From the IMG/VR virus record IMGVR_UViG_3300042465_004269, positions 1 to 33,827 of that record: DNA of 33,827 nucleotides. One strand, written 5' to 3'. Of the stretch, positions 1 through 8,018 are shown one piece after another (position 1 is the first letter of the stretch; each line of letters begins with the position of its first letter). The notes beneath the pieces are model-generated. The model did no database searches. It saw nothing but the letters and a program-made list of their open reading frames with translations, and had not been told where the DNA came from. Made by a program: the position numbers and the translations under genes. Source of the DNA: a virus.

Positions 1-137
1 TTTTTGTATTTAGTAAAAGTCTTTTGTTGGTAAAGCGTATCTGTCTTTACAATAACTGAACTTTTATAAGTTGGATTTGTAATTAAAAATAAAATAACTA
101 CAACCAATAAGACTGCAATTACAATATTTTTATTCAT
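1..137 (-). CDS. Spanin-like membrane-anchored protein, N-terminal fragment cut by the window edge
   Basis: This is the first 45 codons of the gene that is complete at 33093-33641. It starts MNKNIV, where the complete copy starts MIKNFV, and then has the same single hydrophobic segment (about residues 5-20). Its ATG overlaps the end of the holin-like gene at 130-309. On the circular map the reading frame would continue at about 33504 and downwards. It is not a separate truncated gene; it is the same gene seen again with two amino-acid differences. Confidence 0.8.
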   Translation of the reverse strand, partial: MNKNIVIAVLLVVVILFLITNPTYKSSVIVKTDTLYQQKTFTKYK

Positions 138-309
138 CTTTTACTTTTTTGGTTGCGTTATAGTAATAACGAATAGCCATCACACCAGATATTATAGCAA
201 TCAAACCGGCAAATAATGTGACAACCGGTTGAATTGTTGAAATACTTACAATAGCGCTTAAAACGCTTATTCCTGTGCCTATGTCGGCTTGATTGCTATG
301 CGGTGTCAT
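130..309 (-). CDS. Holin-like small membrane protein (59 aa)
   Basis: A 59-residue protein with a polar N-terminus (MTPHSNQAD), two hydrophobic stretches (about residues 13-26 and 27-46, separated by a short turn containing Q27-P28), and a charged tail KKVKDE. Small size, hydrophobic core and a basic/charged C-terminus are what phage holins show, but no specific family was recognised. Its ATG directly abuts the stop of the 46-aa gene (TAAATG), and its own stop overlaps the ATG of the next gene, so it is translationally coupled on both sides. A second copy at 33634-33813 differs by six silent changes and a terminal E to D. A holin or a membrane accessory of lysis is an inference from size and neighbours. 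Confidence 0.65.
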   Translation of the reverse strand: MTPHSNQADIGTGISVLSAIVSISTIQPVVTLFAGLIAIISGVMAIRYYYNATKKVKDE

Positions 310-450
310 TTAGTCTTTTTTTTCTTCTTTTGGCGCTTGTTCTTCTTGAATTTTCTTAAACCATTGAAGTAAAGGCACGCCATACTTTGTTGGTAATTCT
401 TGACAAAAAGCGTTTAATTCATTTAATTGTTCTTCGTTTAACGTAATCAT
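310..450 (-). CDS. Small charged protein (46 aa), unknown function
   Basis: An open frame of 46 codons starting MITLNEEQLNEL and ending in a lysine/glutamate-rich tail KEEKKD. It has no membrane segment; the first half is likely helical and there is one Trp in a PLLQWFKK stretch. It lies 5 bases after the stop of the 135-aa membrane protein and its stop abuts the next ATG, which supports it as a real gene in this packed operon. No family recognised. The C-terminal end is seen again at the right edge of the window. Confidence 0.6.
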   Translation of the reverse strand: MITLNEEQLNELNAFCQELPTKYGVPLLQWFKKIQEEQAPKEEKKD

Positions 451-455
451 AGTGT

Positions 456-863
456 TTATTTTAAAATTAATAATATTATCAAAATTAATACTTTTATCAA
501 TGCCGAAGTATATTCAGGTTTTATTTTTATAAATTCAGCTACCTTTCTAATAAATTTATCTGTATCTGCCGTTACACCTACATAAAATGCAGGTCTTTTT
601 AAAACAATAACATTACAAAGAATGTCAAACCCAAACCAAAAAGCAGTTGCAAATAAAAACATTGACCAAAAACCATAAAGCGACCAAACCAAAACATAAA
701 CTGAAATATGGTTTATTCCCTTCCAAAAATGCCACTTCTTATTTTGCTCGTATGCTTCCTGTGGTTTACTTGCGTAAAGGTCGCGTTCTTTGAATTGATG
801 CTTTTGGTATAAAACCCAACTAATTAAGTGAACTAAAAATACTATGGTTAAAAATATTGTCAT
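456..863 (-). CDS. Multi-pass membrane protein (135 aa), unknown function
   Basis: Three or four hydrophobic segments: an N-terminal one (about residues 2-19), one or two in the middle (about 50-87, very rich in W, F and Y), and a C-terminal one (about 121-134, ending LILIILLILK). A basic, Tyr/Lys-rich loop separates the first two. Its ATG shares a base with the stop of the tail-fibre gene. Its place between the fibre and the holin-like gene suggests a part in lysis or in blocking superinfection at the membrane, but nothing in the sequence proves either. Confidence 0.7.
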   Translation of the reverse strand: MTIFLTIVFLVHLISWVLYQKHQFKERDLYASKPQEAYEQNKKWHFWKGINHISVYVLVWSLYGFWSMFLFATAFWFGFDILCNVIVLKRPAFYVGVTADTDKFIRKVAEFIKIKPEYTSALIKVLILIILLILK

Positions 864-3091
864 TATTTAGTTTTTAAAAGTTTGACTTCTTCTTCTAATA
901 TTTCAATTTTTGCCATTGCTTCCTGTAAAACTTTAATTGTCGCGTGGTATAAATCCGCAGTATAAATTGATTTTAATGGTTCTTCAGTTGAAATAATTTC
1001 TTCTTGTTCACCTTCTTTTTTTGGTTTATCATTATCCCAACCGTCAATATCTACAAATTCAGGTGCAACTTTTTCAACTTGTTGTGCAATTACCCCAATA
1101 TTAAAATCTTCGTGTGTTTGGTCTTTATATTTAAACTTTACAATTTCAATATTTTTAAATTTATTCCAATAAGATTCTAAAGGTGTAATGTCTTTTTTAG
1201 TCCTTTCATCTGAAAGGTTTACATTATTTGCTTGATAATTTGAAATACCACCATTACTTCTTACATCAAATCTTTTAACACCAACATTACTATCATAAAA
1301 GTTTAAAAAATTATTTCCTGTGTTATTTGGCGTAGCAGTATAATTAATAAATAAACCATTTGGACTTGCAGATGAATTCCACATAATCATAGTATTATCA
1401 GAAACACTTGATTTTATTTCGTGATAATTACCTGTACTTGAATAATAACTTGCGTCACTACTTGCTTTAAAAAAACCACCTTCTGTAATTCTTGCCCTTT
1501 CCGCGCCTGTTGAATTACTTCCGTCACCTGTATAAAATTGCAATGTACTTCCTGTAAGTCTTAATTCTCTAATATTTTCAGTAAATACTTGATAACCTGC
1601 AATTTCAGAATGTGAAGATTGCGTTCCTTTCATTCTAATACCTCTATCTGAAGCAAATTTATGTCTCGTTATTCCGTCAGAAGCAATATTCATTCTTTCA
1701 ATATCATTTGTAAGAAATGTCAATGCTCTTGTAGCTGATTTACTTGAAAATTGAATTGAACTTGTATCATAATACCAATAAGCTATTTCAGTTCCACTTA
1801 CCTCACCACTTAAAAAATATCCCGTTGCGCCTGTTTGATTAACTATTAATTGTTTACCTGTTGTAGCTGATGCACCTATATTTATATTTCCGGCAGCATT
1901 TATACGTAATCTTTCTACTGCGGCAGACGCATTAGTAACAGGGTTTGTTAAAAATCTTATAATACCCCCTCCGTTCGTTCCGTCAGGTTGTCCATAAGAA
2001 ACAATATCTAAATATTGCGGGAATAAACCTTCTGCATTTGAATAATAAGTATTTATAATACTTTGTCTTGCGGTTGTTGGTGTATAAGTTAATAATGAAG
2101 ATTCTGAATTACTTCCACCAATAGCAAATTTGTTTGCAGGTGTTGCTATATTAATACCAACATAACCTGAACTTCTTAAAATTGTAAAAGGCGTATCAAT
2201 CAAAGAACCTGCGTCTGAATAACGTCTAATAAAAAAGTTTGCACCTGCATTTGAACCTGATTCTGTGCCTGAAACTTCTAAATTTATTCTATTGCTATTG
2301 TCAGAACGAAAACTAATACTTTTTGCAACAGAAACATTTGCGTCTAAATTTGCAATCAAAGCACTTGCGTTGCCGTCAATATGTAATTTTGTTGTTGGGT
2401 TTGCAATACCAATACCAAATTCACCTGTTTGTAAAACAGAAACTAATTCAGCACTATTTGCTTCGCTAAATATTCTAAATCTATGGTCTGACTGAACATT
2501 GCCAACTGACCATTTGTTTGTACCTGCACTTGAAAAACCTAAATAAGCATTGTTTGTTGAAGTTCCGTTTAAGCGTCCAATTATTCCTGAACCAAAAACG
2601 TCCAATGCAGTTGTTGGCGCATTTGTACCTAAACCTAATCTGTTATTAGTATCGTCCCAAAAAAAGTTTGCATTGTCTTGTAATAAAGCGCCTGAAGCAC
2701 CTATAAAACCAACTGAACCTGTCGTTAATGCAGTTGTAATTGTTAAGGTCGCAACTGAACCAACTAAATTAATAGTTCCGTCAAATCCATTTGCGTCGTT
2801 AAACACCAAAGAAGATACAATGTTTGGTGACAATTCTACATAGGCACTTGTCCCTGTATTCCAACGATACAAAATGTTTGTATCTAAGGCAATGTAAATA
2901 GTGTCAGCAACACCAACCAAAGGGAATGCCGCAAGGTTTGCGTATTCCTCAACTGTACCCGTAAATAAAGACGCCATTTGTGATAGCGTAATCTTTTTAC
3001 TTATGCCAGTTGTAGGATCACCAATGATCGTAAGATCTGATAAATCAGGTACAAGCTCTGTAGCTAATTGATTAATTTTTTTTGATTCCAT
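863..3091 (-). CDS. Tail fibre/spike with C-terminal S74 intramolecular chaperone
   Basis: 742 residues. The body is low-charge and rich in N, S, T and G, with recurring units of the type NNRLGLGTNAPTTALDV (about 150), GIGIANPTTKLHIDG and VGINIATPANKFAIGG, which are typical trimeric beta-fibre repeats ahead of S74 domains. The C-terminal about 115 residues start with SDERTKKDI, where S627 and K632 match the Ser/Lys dyad of the self-cleaving endosialidase-type chaperone (Peptidase S74). A coiled coil at about 715-742 ends the protein. In this family the chaperone drives trimer folding and then cuts itself off. The protein probably determines host recognition. It is the last large structural gene before the membrane/lysis block. 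Confidence 0.92.
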   Translation of the reverse strand: MESKKINQLATELVPDLSDLTIIGDPTTGISKKITLSQMASLFTGTVEEYANLAAFPLVGVADTIYIALDTNILYRWNTGTSAYVELSPNIVSSLVFNDANGFDGTINLVGSVATLTITTALTTGSVGFIGASGALLQDNANFFWDDTNNRLGLGTNAPTTALDVFGSGIIGRLNGTSTNNAYLGFSSAGTNKWSVGNVQSDHRFRIFSEANSAELVSVLQTGEFGIGIANPTTKLHIDGNASALIANLDANVSVAKSISFRSDNSNRINLEVSGTESGSNAGANFFIRRYSDAGSLIDTPFTILRSSGYVGINIATPANKFAIGGSNSESSLLTYTPTTARQSIINTYYSNAEGLFPQYLDIVSYGQPDGTNGGGIIRFLTNPVTNASAAVERLRINAAGNINIGASATTGKQLIVNQTGATGYFLSGEVSGTEIAYWYYDTSSIQFSSKSATRALTFLTNDIERMNIASDGITRHKFASDRGIRMKGTQSSHSEIAGYQVFTENIRELRLTGSTLQFYTGDGSNSTGAERARITEGGFFKASSDASYYSSTGNYHEIKSSVSDNTMIMWNSSASPNGLFINYTATPNNTGNNFLNFYDSNVGVKRFDVRSNGGISNYQANNVNLSDERTKKDITPLESYWNKFKNIEIVKFKYKDQTHEDFNIGVIAQQVEKVAPEFVDIDGWDNDKPKKEGEQEEIISTEEPLKSIYTADLYHATIKVLQEAMAKIEILEEEVKLLKTK

Positions 3092-3540
3092 TAATAATTA
3101 TAATTTGAAGGTACTTGACACCTATTGTTAATAAATGGCACGGTTAAAGTAGCATCTAATTTTACACCGGCTAATAAATCAGGATCGCTTTCTGTATAAA
3201 ATGTAACAGGTATGTTTTGACTTAAAGTCCAAGTTATAATAGAATAATCTTCAGGGTATCTTAACTGAGCAACAATATCACCTGCAACTTGTGTCATATC
3301 TGATAATACTTCTGTTTCGTTTGTTTCTTCCATAAGCATACGATCCATAAAATAAAAACTAAATGAATAACCTATTTCTTTAGGACCAACATTGGCGCCT
3401 GTTAACGTAAAAAACATAGCAGGATAAGTAACCTCAGCATTGCTTAAACGTTCCCATACATCACCAAAATAGACATAATCAATTTGCTCGTGGTCGTTGC
3501 CTATCTTTGTTAGTTCTTTCACTATTTGGTTTAGTGTCAT
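3091..3540 (-). CDS. Putative tail-completion or head-tail joining protein (149 aa)
   Basis: 149 residues with no membrane segment and alternating beta/alpha character. It begins MTLNQIVKELTKIG and contains the pattern YPAMFF and GYSFSFYFMDR, then a helical stretch ETEVLSDMTQVAGDIVAQLR and a beta-rich end. That layout resembles tail-terminator/completion proteins that follow connector genes, but no family was firmly recognised. Its start overlaps the preceding 42-codon frame, and its end shares a base with the ATG of the tail fibre (TAATG), which places it in the virion operon. Confidence 0.6.
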   Translation of the reverse strand: MTLNQIVKELTKIGNDHEQIDYVYFGDVWERLSNAEVTYPAMFFTLTGANVGPKEIGYSFSFYFMDRMLMEETNETEVLSDMTQVAGDIVAQLRYPEDYSIITWTLSQNIPVTFYTESDPDLLAGVKLDATLTVPFINNRCQVPSNYNY

Positions 3541-3607
3541 TCTTTTTTGCTTTTTCCAAATAAACTTTTAGTTTAGTTTGGTTTTTAATTGTTACTTGTT
3601 TACTCAT
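3479..3607 (-). CDS. Possible small basic protein (42 aa) between connector and tail-completion genes
   Basis: An open frame from an ATG two bases after the stop of the 195-aa gene. It reads MSKQVTIKNQTKLKVYLEK and ends in a basic KDRQRPRAN tail. The last 62 bases overlap the start of the 149-aa gene in another frame. The tight coupling to the upstream stop and the protein-like composition of the first 25 codons support it; the overlap and short length count against it. Alternatively this is a 69-base spacer. Confidence 0.45.
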   Translation of the reverse strand: MSKQVTIKNQTKLKVYLEKAKKNDTKPNSERTNKDRQRPRAN

Positions 3608-3609
3608 AT

Positions 3610-4197
3610 TTAGCAGCAACCTATATTGCCTTGATACCTTTCTTCAAAACTTTTTTTGCTATTTTCATCTCCACAGCATCCATTATCACCTAACCACATT
3701 GAAACTGTATAACCTTCGTTGTCTGGTTTAATCGAATCAATACCACTACCAAAATTTAAATAATTAGGGTATAAAGCGTTATTTTGTTTTAAATACTTTA
3801 TTAATCTTTGTTTATAAAATTCTGCTCTTGCTCTGTATCTATTTGCAACATCAATCATATCTTGCATCGATGGAGTCTCTTGATTTTCACCTGTTTTTCT
3901 AATTAAACCTTTGTTGTAAAATTGAAAACTAAGTCCACTTGGTAATTCAGATAAAACATAATAGATTAAACAGTCAGCGATATAATCATTTAATAAAGTA
4001 TTTTGCAAGTTTGTATAAACATTTGCATCAACTGCTGTTTGTAATTCATTATATAAAGCAGATCCTAATGCTGGTAAGATATACATATCTTGAGCAGTCT
4101 TAATTTCAGGTAATACTAATTTTTCATCTACATTTGCATGCAATCCTGTTCTGTCTTTTATATTCTGTACAGATATGAATAGTGTGTTTTTACTCAT
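3610..4197 (-). CDS. Head-tail connector-like virion protein (195 aa; DUF6712-like)
   Basis: 195 residues, mostly helical. It opens MSKNTLFISVQNIKDRTGL and contains DEKLVLPEIKTAQDMYI, PALGSALYNEL and LNDYIADCLIYYVLSELP, the pattern I associate with DUF6712-type proteins that follow portals in Bacteroidota phages and are thought to be head-tail adaptors. A second helix block at about 130-158 (MIDVANRYRARAEFYKQRL) follows. The C-terminus is odd: it carries cysteine pairs, NGCCGDE and a terminal GCC, absent from the rest of the protein. It is directly downstream of the portal, with one base between the genes. Confidence 0.65.
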   Translation of the reverse strand: MSKNTLFISVQNIKDRTGLHANVDEKLVLPEIKTAQDMYILPALGSALYNELQTAVDANVYTNLQNTLLNDYIADCLIYYVLSELPSGLSFQFYNKGLIRKTGENQETPSMQDMIDVANRYRARAEFYKQRLIKYLKQNNALYPNYLNFGSGIDSIKPDNEGYTVSMWLGDNGCCGDENSKKSFEERYQGNIGCC

Positions 4198-4198
4198 T

Positions 4199-5998
4199 TT
4201 ATTTTCTTGTTACGATGTTAGATACCCATTGATGTCTACAACTTGGTTCATGTTTTTCAGTGCCAGGTACTGTATACCAACCACCACCACGATCCCAAAC
4301 TGAATAACCAAGTCTTGCACTTATTTGCTCTATTTCAGATCTTGAATACATTTTACCAGCATCTAATAAAGCAAGACAAAATGGACGACTTGTTTTTTTG
4401 TCTGTATTATTAAAACCCGCTTTCCATTCATAAGAATATCTAATTAATAATTCTTTTGTTGTAGGTTTTATTTTAGCAACAATTTCATTTAATGGAGCAG
4501 TCAATATATGCTCAGTAATTATATTTTCATCAATACCTTTACCAATCGAATACTCACTTACTTCTAAATATCCTAAATCAACTAAATCACTAATTACATT
4601 AGCTATTGTATCTGGATTTGATTTTAAAACTTCAGCAATAACATCTACTGTTACTCTTTTATCTTTAGAAATTAGATCTAATACATTTGACTGTAATTGA
4701 CTTACATCTGCAAACATTTGAAAATCTGTATCATCTGAAAATCTTGTTTTTTGTTTCCAAACTTTATAAGATTCTTTTGATTCTCCAAATTCATGAAATA
4801 TAGTAAAATCATCATTAAAACGAGCTTTCATAGTCTCAGCGACTGGTTGATATTTAGAAACATCAATACCTGCTTTTTCTAATATCCATTCTTTAGGTGC
4901 AATTTCTTTTAAAACACTTTCACTGAATTCTATTCCAATAGCTTCTGTTGGTATAATTAACAAATCAGGATTTTCAATACCTCTATATTTAGCCAACATA
5001 TTAAACACACTTTCAAGGTGCATTTGCTTACTATTGACGTAAGTGTTTTTAAAGATTTCATATCCGTCGCGCATTTCTGATCTTGATCCTAACTTGCCTG
5101 CCTCAGCGATACCAAAAATAGACGGAGTAGTAATCTGGTGACCACTAAAGATGTTTGTTTGAATAAGTGTATCTACTCTTCCAAAATCTTCTTTAGTTAT
5201 ATCTGACGCGCCTAAATCATCAATGATTGGCTTTCTTTGACTGTCATTAACAAAAGCTAAAATAAATTTCTTACCATCACTACCACTAAATCTTTTGCTA
5301 AACCTTTGCTCAATGTTTCTTTTTTCATCATCACTTGGCTCACCATTTGGCAAAGTAATTAATTTACTTGCACTAAATCCTGTTTGTGCGTTTCCTAAAA
5401 CGTGTTTAGAAATTTCAATATCTGATTCAATGTAATTTAATGCACCAAAATAACCAGGTAAAGAATAAATACCCATATTTGGGCGATATTCTTTTATGTA
5501 TAGAATTTGAGATCCAGTAGGAAAATTAGGATTAAAAGCAGTATATACTTTTGGCTTTTCTTTATTGTCTTTCCAATCTTCTTTATACCAAAATTGTGTA
5601 TTATCTTTATTTGTTCTTATAGATGTGTAATCTGTATGCCATATCTCAGCTAATTGACCAGTTTCTGACCATATAATTTCTAAATAATATCCACCAAATA
5701 ATTCTGCGTCTAAAGATACTTTTCTTGAAAGATCATTAAGACTTTCCATTCTATTAACCTTCTGAATAAATGTCTCAGATTCAGGACTTCCTTTCCAACC
5801 ATTTGCTGTTATATAATGTACCTTGCTTTTAATAATTGCATTATGCTTAGCTGATTTATTAAATAGATCAACTAAATATACTGGGTAATCATTACGATCG
5901 CCATATTGCATATATCCTTCGCCTTTCTTTTCTTTAAATTCAGGTTGGCGCGCTTCTGCAAAAGTTAATACTCTTAAATCCATTGGTTTAAAATCCAT
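4199..5998 (-). CDS. Portal protein with C-terminal winged-helix-like and CRHxW extension
   Basis: 599 residues. The N-terminal part (about 1-400) has portal features: YGDRNDYPVYLVDLFNKSAKHNAII near 31-55, SLDAELFGGYYLEI near 95 and PSIFGIAEAGKLGSRSEMRDG near 290. Portals form the dodecameric ring through which DNA enters and to which the tail attaches. From about 430 to 480 there is a helical segment that looks like a small winged helix. The last 63 residues (from 537, SRPFCLALLDAG) end with CRHQW at 587-591, resembling the end of Mu gpF/SPP1 gp7-type minor head proteins. So it may be a natural portal plus minor-head fusion. It follows the capsid genes rather than the terminase, which is unusual. 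Confidence 0.8.
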   Translation of the reverse strand: MDFKPMDLRVLTFAEARQPEFKEKKGEGYMQYGDRNDYPVYLVDLFNKSAKHNAIIKSKVHYITANGWKGSPESETFIQKVNRMESLNDLSRKVSLDAELFGGYYLEIIWSETGQLAEIWHTDYTSIRTNKDNTQFWYKEDWKDNKEKPKVYTAFNPNFPTGSQILYIKEYRPNMGIYSLPGYFGALNYIESDIEISKHVLGNAQTGFSASKLITLPNGEPSDDEKRNIEQRFSKRFSGSDGKKFILAFVNDSQRKPIIDDLGASDITKEDFGRVDTLIQTNIFSGHQITTPSIFGIAEAGKLGSRSEMRDGYEIFKNTYVNSKQMHLESVFNMLAKYRGIENPDLLIIPTEAIGIEFSESVLKEIAPKEWILEKAGIDVSKYQPVAETMKARFNDDFTIFHEFGESKESYKVWKQKTRFSDDTDFQMFADVSQLQSNVLDLISKDKRVTVDVIAEVLKSNPDTIANVISDLVDLGYLEVSEYSIGKGIDENIITEHILTAPLNEIVAKIKPTTKELLIRYSYEWKAGFNNTDKKTSRPFCLALLDAGKMYSRSEIEQISARLGYSVWDRGGGWYTVPGTEKHEPSCRHQWVSNIVTRK

Positions 5999-6372
5999 TA
6001 TTGTCTTATTTTGTATGTGTCATTTGTTGAATATTGTGTATATGAGAACGCTTCACCTACTAATTCCATAATACCAGTTTCTAATAGATTTAAACCAGAT
6101 GGATTAGTATTTGATGTGCTTGTTTGCTCATAAACTTCATAAACATATTGACCATTTAATGAAGATCCAAAATTTGTATTAGTAGTTATACTAAACTCAT
6201 TGTATCGATCTTTATAGATACTAACATCAGTTCCATTTAATTTTACAAACTTGATCTCAGTGTTTGCACTTCTATTAGTGAAAACAAATAAATAGTTTGG
6301 ATTAGTCAATAACTGCTTTTCAGTTAATGTTAAAATGATATTCTGTGTTTGACCTTTAGTTAATCTGATCAT
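5998..6372 (-). CDS. Small beta-rich virion protein (124 aa), unknown role
   Basis: 124 residues starting MIRLTKGQTQNIILTLTEKQ, with strongly alternating beta-type sequence throughout and no membrane segment or cysteine. The length and strand pattern suggest a single Ig-like or jelly-roll fold, as in head decoration or small tail proteins, but I recognise no family. It is the first gene after the hairpin terminator at 6408-6438 and its stop overlaps the portal ATG (TAATG), so it is probably co-expressed with portal and connector. Confidence 0.6.
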   Translation of the reverse strand: MIRLTKGQTQNIILTLTEKQLLTNPNYLFVFTNRSANTEIKFVKLNGTDVSIYKDRYNEFSITTNTNFGSSLNGQYVYEVYEQTSTSNTNPSGLNLLETGIMELVGEAFSYTQYSTNDTYKIRQ

Positions 6373-6407
6373 ATAACTAAATAGCGAAACGATCTAATGT
6401 TTACAAT

Positions 6408-6438
6408 AAAAACCCCTGACCAAATTAATGACCAGGGG
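6408..6438 (-). terminator. Intrinsic terminator after the tube-like gene
   Basis: On the minus strand a 10-bp stem CCCCUGGUCA / UGGUCAGGGG (two G-U pairs) with a 6-base loop is followed at once by UUUUUA. It lies 30 bases after the stop at 6469. The stem base CCCCUGG is shared with the terminator at 15611-15641. It would separate the highly expressed capsid/tube genes from the portal genes, or attenuate transcription into them. Confidence 0.8.
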
Positions 6439-6468
6439 CAAACCTTAAACCTATGAAAAACTAAGTTA

Positions 6469-6990
6469 CTAAGCTCCAGGTGTTTCTAAAGCAGTAGCAA
6501 CAGTTGAAATTACACTTGGCGCTAACGCAGGTTCAGAACCTGTGAAAGTTAAAGTAAATCCGCTTCTGTCACCTTGTGCAGTACCTGTAGATGCTGCATT
6601 TGCAGTCATATCAATACCACGTGTTTTTCCTAAATACCAATAGATTCCGTTGCTATCTTTTGCAACTGCAACTAAAGAATTTTGTGCCAATAACAATAAT
6701 TCATTTCTTGTATTGGTCTGTAATTTGTTAAGGATAATCGTTAATTCTTGTGCATAGAATACAGTTCCGTTTGCAACGGATGCATTCATTGTTTGGTTGA
6801 ACATTGATGTATCTTTTACTAAAGCATATTTCCAAAAACGTTTTCCAACAGCTTTAGTTAAAGCGGTAATTACACCACTTGCTTCAGTTGTTGTTGTTAC
6901 GTTTGCTGCTTCAGTAAAATATACCTCAACTATTCCACCTAAACTATCGCGACAGTCTAAAGAATATCCTTGTGTAAGTGCGCACGGCAT
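6469..6990 (-). CDS. Putative major tail tube or abundant virion protein (173 aa)
   Basis: 173 residues beginning MPCALTQGYSLDCRDSLGGI, a start I know from virion proteins of Bacteroidota phages. It is beta-rich with many T, A and S residues, a central helix LTIILNKLQTNTRNELLLLAQ (about 82-102), then YWYLGKTRGIDMTANAASTGTAQGDRSGFTLTFTGSEP, which looks like a tail-tube type beta sandwich with a long loop. It follows the major capsid gene and is closed by a strong hairpin terminator, as expected for an abundant product. A head decoration protein is the alternative. Confidence 0.6.
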   Translation of the reverse strand: MPCALTQGYSLDCRDSLGGIVEVYFTEAANVTTTTEASGVITALTKAVGKRFWKYALVKDTSMFNQTMNASVANGTVFYAQELTIILNKLQTNTRNELLLLAQNSLVAVAKDSNGIYWYLGKTRGIDMTANAASTGTAQGDRSGFTLTFTGSEPALAPSVISTVATALETPGA

Positions 6991-7020
6991 ATTTTTAAAT
7001 TTTTAAATTTTATAAAATGT

Positions 7021-7038
7021 GGGGCGATTAAACCCCCC
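7021..7038 (-). terminator. Weak G-C hairpin between capsid and tube-like genes
   Basis: On the minus strand GGGG(GG)UUUAAUCGCCCC can form a 4-bp G-C stem just after the capsid stop, followed by a U-rich but interrupted stretch (ACAUUUUAU). It is too weak and lacks a clean U-run, so partial attenuation or an mRNA-end stabiliser is as likely as termination. Confidence 0.3.
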
Positions 7039-7043
7039 TAATA

Positions 7044-8006
7044 TTATGATAAGATAAATTTCACCATCTCGTCTGGGAAAGCGAAATTTACACCCATTTT
7101 AAACTCAGATACAAAACGAACTTGATCCGCTTCTTTTGCATAGAAGATTTCAAATTTTTCTTCTTCGTTTAACAAATCTGTTCCTAAGAACAAGTTGCTT
7201 AATCTTGAAGCGTAAATTTTATTTGTTCCGTTTAAACCTTGTAAAGCAACAACTTTAATAGGAGTACCTGGCAATACAAATTCGCTATCAGACTTACCAT
7301 CAAAAGAATAGTTAAACATATTAGCATTCTTTAATGCAATAGTGTAAGTTCTAAAAGTATCCATACCGCAGAAAATAGTCATATCATCATAAGCTACTAC
7401 CTTTGCATCAATAGCTTTGTAAACGCCATCAAAAATTGAAATTACGTTACTTGCTACGATACCTGTTGCAGCACTAATAGGCGCAGTTGCAATATAAGTT
7501 GCACTATTTGCAGCTACTGGTCCTGTTGCAGCACCGATTAATTTTACTAATCCGTCAAACTTGTTTAAGTTAACGTTTACTGAATCAGTATCACCTTGCC
7601 ATAAAGCAGTTTCTAATTGAGCAGCAATAGTCTTAGCTTTTTTCTCAGCAAATTCTTGCTCAAAAGGAATAGAATCATACATTGATCCTGTTGGTAATGC
7701 TTTTTGTAAATACTTAGCTTCTAAGTCTTTTGGACAAAGTGCTTCGTTTACTTTAATTTTTCCAACTGTTACTGTTCTTTGAGTAAAAGTTGTTGAACCA
7801 GATGCAGTAAATCCGCAAGATCCACCTGCTTGGAAGACTGCGTCTGTGTCCATGATATTTATGGTTTCAGAAGATTTCACTCCTACCATAACGTTGCCTG
7901 CACTCTTAATTAAAGAAGCAGTCTTTGCGCCTAATACAGAATCAGTTACCAATAAGGCTTCATTTTGTTCTGTGTAAGCGGCTAATGTTGATACGTCAAA
8001 TGCCAT
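7044..8006 (-). CDS. Major capsid protein (HK97-fold type)
   Basis: 320 residues, no signal peptide or membrane segment. It has the helix and domain pattern of HK97-type capsid proteins: an N-terminal helix, a long insertion-rich middle, a P/A-domain-like region with DMTIFCGMDTFRTYTIALKN (about 204-223) and a C-terminal EADQVRFVSEFKMGVNFAFPDEMVKF. Position decides the call: it follows a protease gene and an acidic coiled-coil scaffold gene, the usual head-maturation order. The shell is built from hundreds of copies of it. No propeptide cleavage site can be assigned by eye. Confidence 0.85.
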   Translation of the reverse strand: MAFDVSTLAAYTEQNEALLVTDSVLGAKTASLIKSAGNVMVGVKSSETINIMDTDAVFQAGGSCGFTASGSTTFTQRTVTVGKIKVNEALCPKDLEAKYLQKALPTGSMYDSIPFEQEFAEKKAKTIAAQLETALWQGDTDSVNVNLNKFDGLVKLIGAATGPVAANSATYIATAPISAATGIVASNVISIFDGVYKAIDAKVVAYDDMTIFCGMDTFRTYTIALKNANMFNYSFDGKSDSEFVLPGTPIKVVALQGLNGTNKIYASRLSNLFLGTDLLNEEEKFEIFYAKEADQVRFVSEFKMGVNFAFPDEMVKFILS

Positions 8007-8018
8007 TGTTATTTAATT

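Larger units (their letters stand above)
1..323. repeat. Left copy of the terminal repeat (circular-map overlap)
   Basis: These 323 bases match 33505-33827 end to end without indels. The first 124 bases are identical, then substitutions fall at 125, 133, 151, 169, 217, 220, 223 and 226. The copy starts inside a coding sequence that is complete only at the other end of the window, which fits a circular or circularly permuted genome joined by assembly overlap. Exact terminal repeats of a phage would not normally differ, so a mixture of two strains in the assembled population is the likeliest explanation. Confidence 0.9.

Noticed and set aside
2550-2843. 97-codon plus-strand open frame, and similar plus-strand frames elsewhere
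   Set aside because: It is antisense to the conserved tail-fibre gene. All recognisable genes are on the minus strand, and these plus frames have no family features or gene-like junctions.
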